A DNA stretch of 46,648 nucleotides from Prochlorococcus sp. AG-347-J06 (GTDB taxonomy: Bacteria; Cyanobacteriota; Cyanobacteriia; PCC-6307; Cyanobiaceae), in the NCBI GenBank assembly GCA_003281525.1, contig QCBT01000010.1, positions 1-46,648 on the forward strand, given 5' to 3'. The notes beneath the pieces are model-generated. The model saw nothing but the letters and a program-made list of their open reading frames with translations. It had not been told where the DNA came from and searched no databases. Positions 46,577 through 46,648 of the stretch are shown here, one piece after another. A program made the translations under genes and the position numbers. Numbering within the stretch: the stretch's first letter is position 1; each line of letters opens with the position of its first letter.

Positions 46577-46648
46577 ATCCAATTAATAGCTTTCAAAAAA
46601 CGTATAAACGGTACATGCTATACCAAATTAAAATTCTTAATTTTTAGA

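Overview
The window is a piece of a very AT-rich picocyanobacterial chromosome, almost certainly a high-light-adapted Prochlorococcus marinus. The basis is the Prochlorococcus-like 16S sequence, a compact rRNA operon with tRNA-Ile and tRNA-Ala in the spacer, photosystem and cytochrome b6f genes, densely packed genes with short spacers, and picocyanobacterial families such as DUF1651, DUF3104, an HLI-like protein and a PTOX-type oxidase.

Layout. 1-4.7 kb: end of an unidentified gene, tRNA-Phe, FGGY sugar kinase, metK, rpsA and nrdR, all but the first on the minus strand. 4.7-8.9 kb: psbT/psbB (minus), then a plus-strand run of a 2Fe-2S ferredoxin, psbM, prmC, tsaC and a small membrane protein. 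8.9-13.6 kb: tRNA-Thr and a minus-strand operon ctpA - HD phosphohydrolase - minC - minD - minE. 13.6-16.3 kb: petB-petD, convergent with a GH100 invertase. 16.3-22 kb: the rRNA operon 16S - tRNA-Ile - tRNA-Ala - 23S - 5S with a terminator. 22-26.8 kb: mutM, psaE, a LysM protein, an aldehyde dehydrogenase, a two-lobed GNAT protein and a DUF3104 protein.

26.8-46.6 kb: a zone rich in small genes. It holds many very short, mostly membrane-associated proteins (29-60 aa), an HLI-like protein with a TTG start, a polyglutamine microprotein encoded by a CAG repeat, a PTOX-like diiron oxidase facing an NDH-like membrane protein, a CrtISO-like flavoprotein, a fibrillin-like protein, an orphan Nif11 protein, tatA, PrxQ, ArfB, a CPBP protease, an alpha/beta hydrolase, a photolyase-family protein, TenA and ThiD, and a DUF985 cupin.

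How the genes work together. Most of the left half is core housekeeping: translation, SAM supply, dNTP control, septum placement, photosystem II and b6f subunits and their processing protease. The right half looks like stress and redox accessory functions (PTOX, HLI, PrxQ, photolyase, DNA-damage-type operators) mixed with lineage-specific microproteins. The least explained items are a roughly 300-nt structured, terminator-ended non-coding region at about 40.15-40.45 kb, tandem LexA-like boxes in front of an unknown 68-aa gene, and the CAG-repeat microprotein.
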